NCBI GenBank assembly: GCA_017307375.1
Contig: JAFKFH010000007.1
Coordinates: 62,001 to 126,000, forward strand
DNA from: Alphaproteobacteria bacterium
Lineage (GTDB): Bacteria > Pseudomonadota > Alphaproteobacteria > Ferrovibrionales > Ferrovibrionaceae
Reading direction: 5' to 3'
DNA: 64,000 nt
Part shown: in pieces, positions 63,768-64,000 of the stretch
Layout: the number at the start of each line of letters is the position of its first letter
Numbering within the stretch: the stretch's first letter is position 1
The notes under the pieces: generated by a model
Seen by the model: the letters and a program-made list of their open reading frames with translations, nothing else
What the model was told of the DNA's origin: nothing
The model's database searches: none
Program-made: the position numbers and the translations under genes

Positions 63768-64000
63768 CCGAGCAGCGAGACGATTGCGCCGGCCTGCTGC
63801 TGGTAGAACGGCGGCTTGGCAAAATTGATCAGGTTCTGCGGCGTGACCTGCTTGGCCACGACCGACTGCGTCGCGTTGTCGATGTCGAGATAAAAAGGCG
63901 TGCCGGCCGCGGCAAAGCTCAACGCATCCTTCTGCCATTTCGTGGAGGCGCCGAGATTCGGATAGGGGTCTTCCTTCAGGAACTGCGGGACGACGTTGTC
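63764..64000 (-). CDS. C-terminal fragment of an unknown protein, runs off the edge
   Basis: The last 78 residues of a minus-strand gene whose start lies beyond the right edge. It contains NLGASTKWQKDALSFAAAGT, FYLDIDNATQSVVAKQVTPQ and ends QQQAGAIVSLLG. No family was recognised. Its position next to the pse operon and FlaG-like gene makes a flagellar or surface protein possible, but this is only context. Confidence 0.6.
   Translation of the reverse strand, partial: DNVVPQFLKEDPYPNLGASTKWQKDALSFAAAGTPFYLDIDNATQSVVAKQVTPQNLINFAKPPFYQQQAGAIVSLLG

Overview
The window is GC-rich chromosomal DNA, densely coding on both strands, with short intergenic gaps and many stop/start overlaps of 1-4 bases. 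The gene content (DUF1244, GntR/FCD and AraC regulators, PAS-rich hybrid kinases, SPOR proteins, a kdp operon with tiny leader peptides, a pseudaminic-acid locus of the flm/pse type) suggests an alphaproteobacterium, probably of Rhodospirillales type; this is inferred from gene families, not from a marker gene. No rRNA, tRNA, CRISPR array, phage or insertion sequence was seen, and no gene-free stretch exceeds 300 bases.

Region 1 (1-9.2 kb): a divergent aminotransferase/XRE-cupin pair around a perfect palindrome; a secreted DUF3160 protein overlapping a CapA-family protein; an ornithine cyclodeaminase-like gene; then a small membrane protein, a GNAT/C39-peptidase/RimK-like ATP-grasp fusion and a second very small membrane protein. 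Region 2 (9.2-17.3 kb): a complete kdp potassium-uptake operon, kdpFABC-kdpDE, with an extra 27-residue ORF ahead of kdpF. A 24-nt AT-rich element occurs about 85 nt upstream of both the small-membrane-protein gene and the kdp leader ORF, which suggests shared control.

Region 3 (17.3-31.9 kb): a PAS_5 protein; a GntR regulator with a divergent aminotransferase plus gamma-glutamyltransferase-like gene and an operator-like palindrome between them; a signalling run (unknown helical protein, very large PAS hybrid kinase with a FixL-like PAS domain, CheY-like protein, degenerate receiver); a halohydrin dehalogenase-like SDR gene next to mobA/mobB; an alpha/beta hydrolase with a divergent AraC regulator. 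Region 4 (31.9-39.4 kb): DUF1244, SPOR lipoprotein, RidA, creatininase, flavin reductase, acyl-CoA ligase, and an HD-GYP response regulator convergent with a PAS hybrid kinase.

Region 5 (39.4-48.7 kb): a long minus-strand run with a glycosyltransferase-like protein, a coiled-coil membrane protein, a pentapeptide-repeat protein, two proteins of unknown function, 2,2-dialkylglycine decarboxylase and a large patatin-like protein. Region 6 (48.9-64 kb): an HU-type protein, RidA, then a surface-glycan/flagellar-glycosylation region: flippase, aldehyde dehydrogenase, TPR-GT41 transferase, membrane-bound 4,6-dehydratase, WecA-type transferase, Sel1/SPOR protein, FlaG-like protein, and pseB-pseC-cytidylyltransferase-pseG/H. 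The pseudaminic acid synthase (pseI) is not in the window. The last gene runs off the right edge.

The most interesting candidates are the halohydrin dehalogenase-like enzyme with both diagnostic motifs intact, the GNAT/C39/ATP-grasp fusion bracketed by small membrane proteins and sharing an upstream element with kdp, the heme-PAS-like hybrid kinase, and the glycosylation region that combines a TPR-GT41 transferase with pseudaminic-acid genes.
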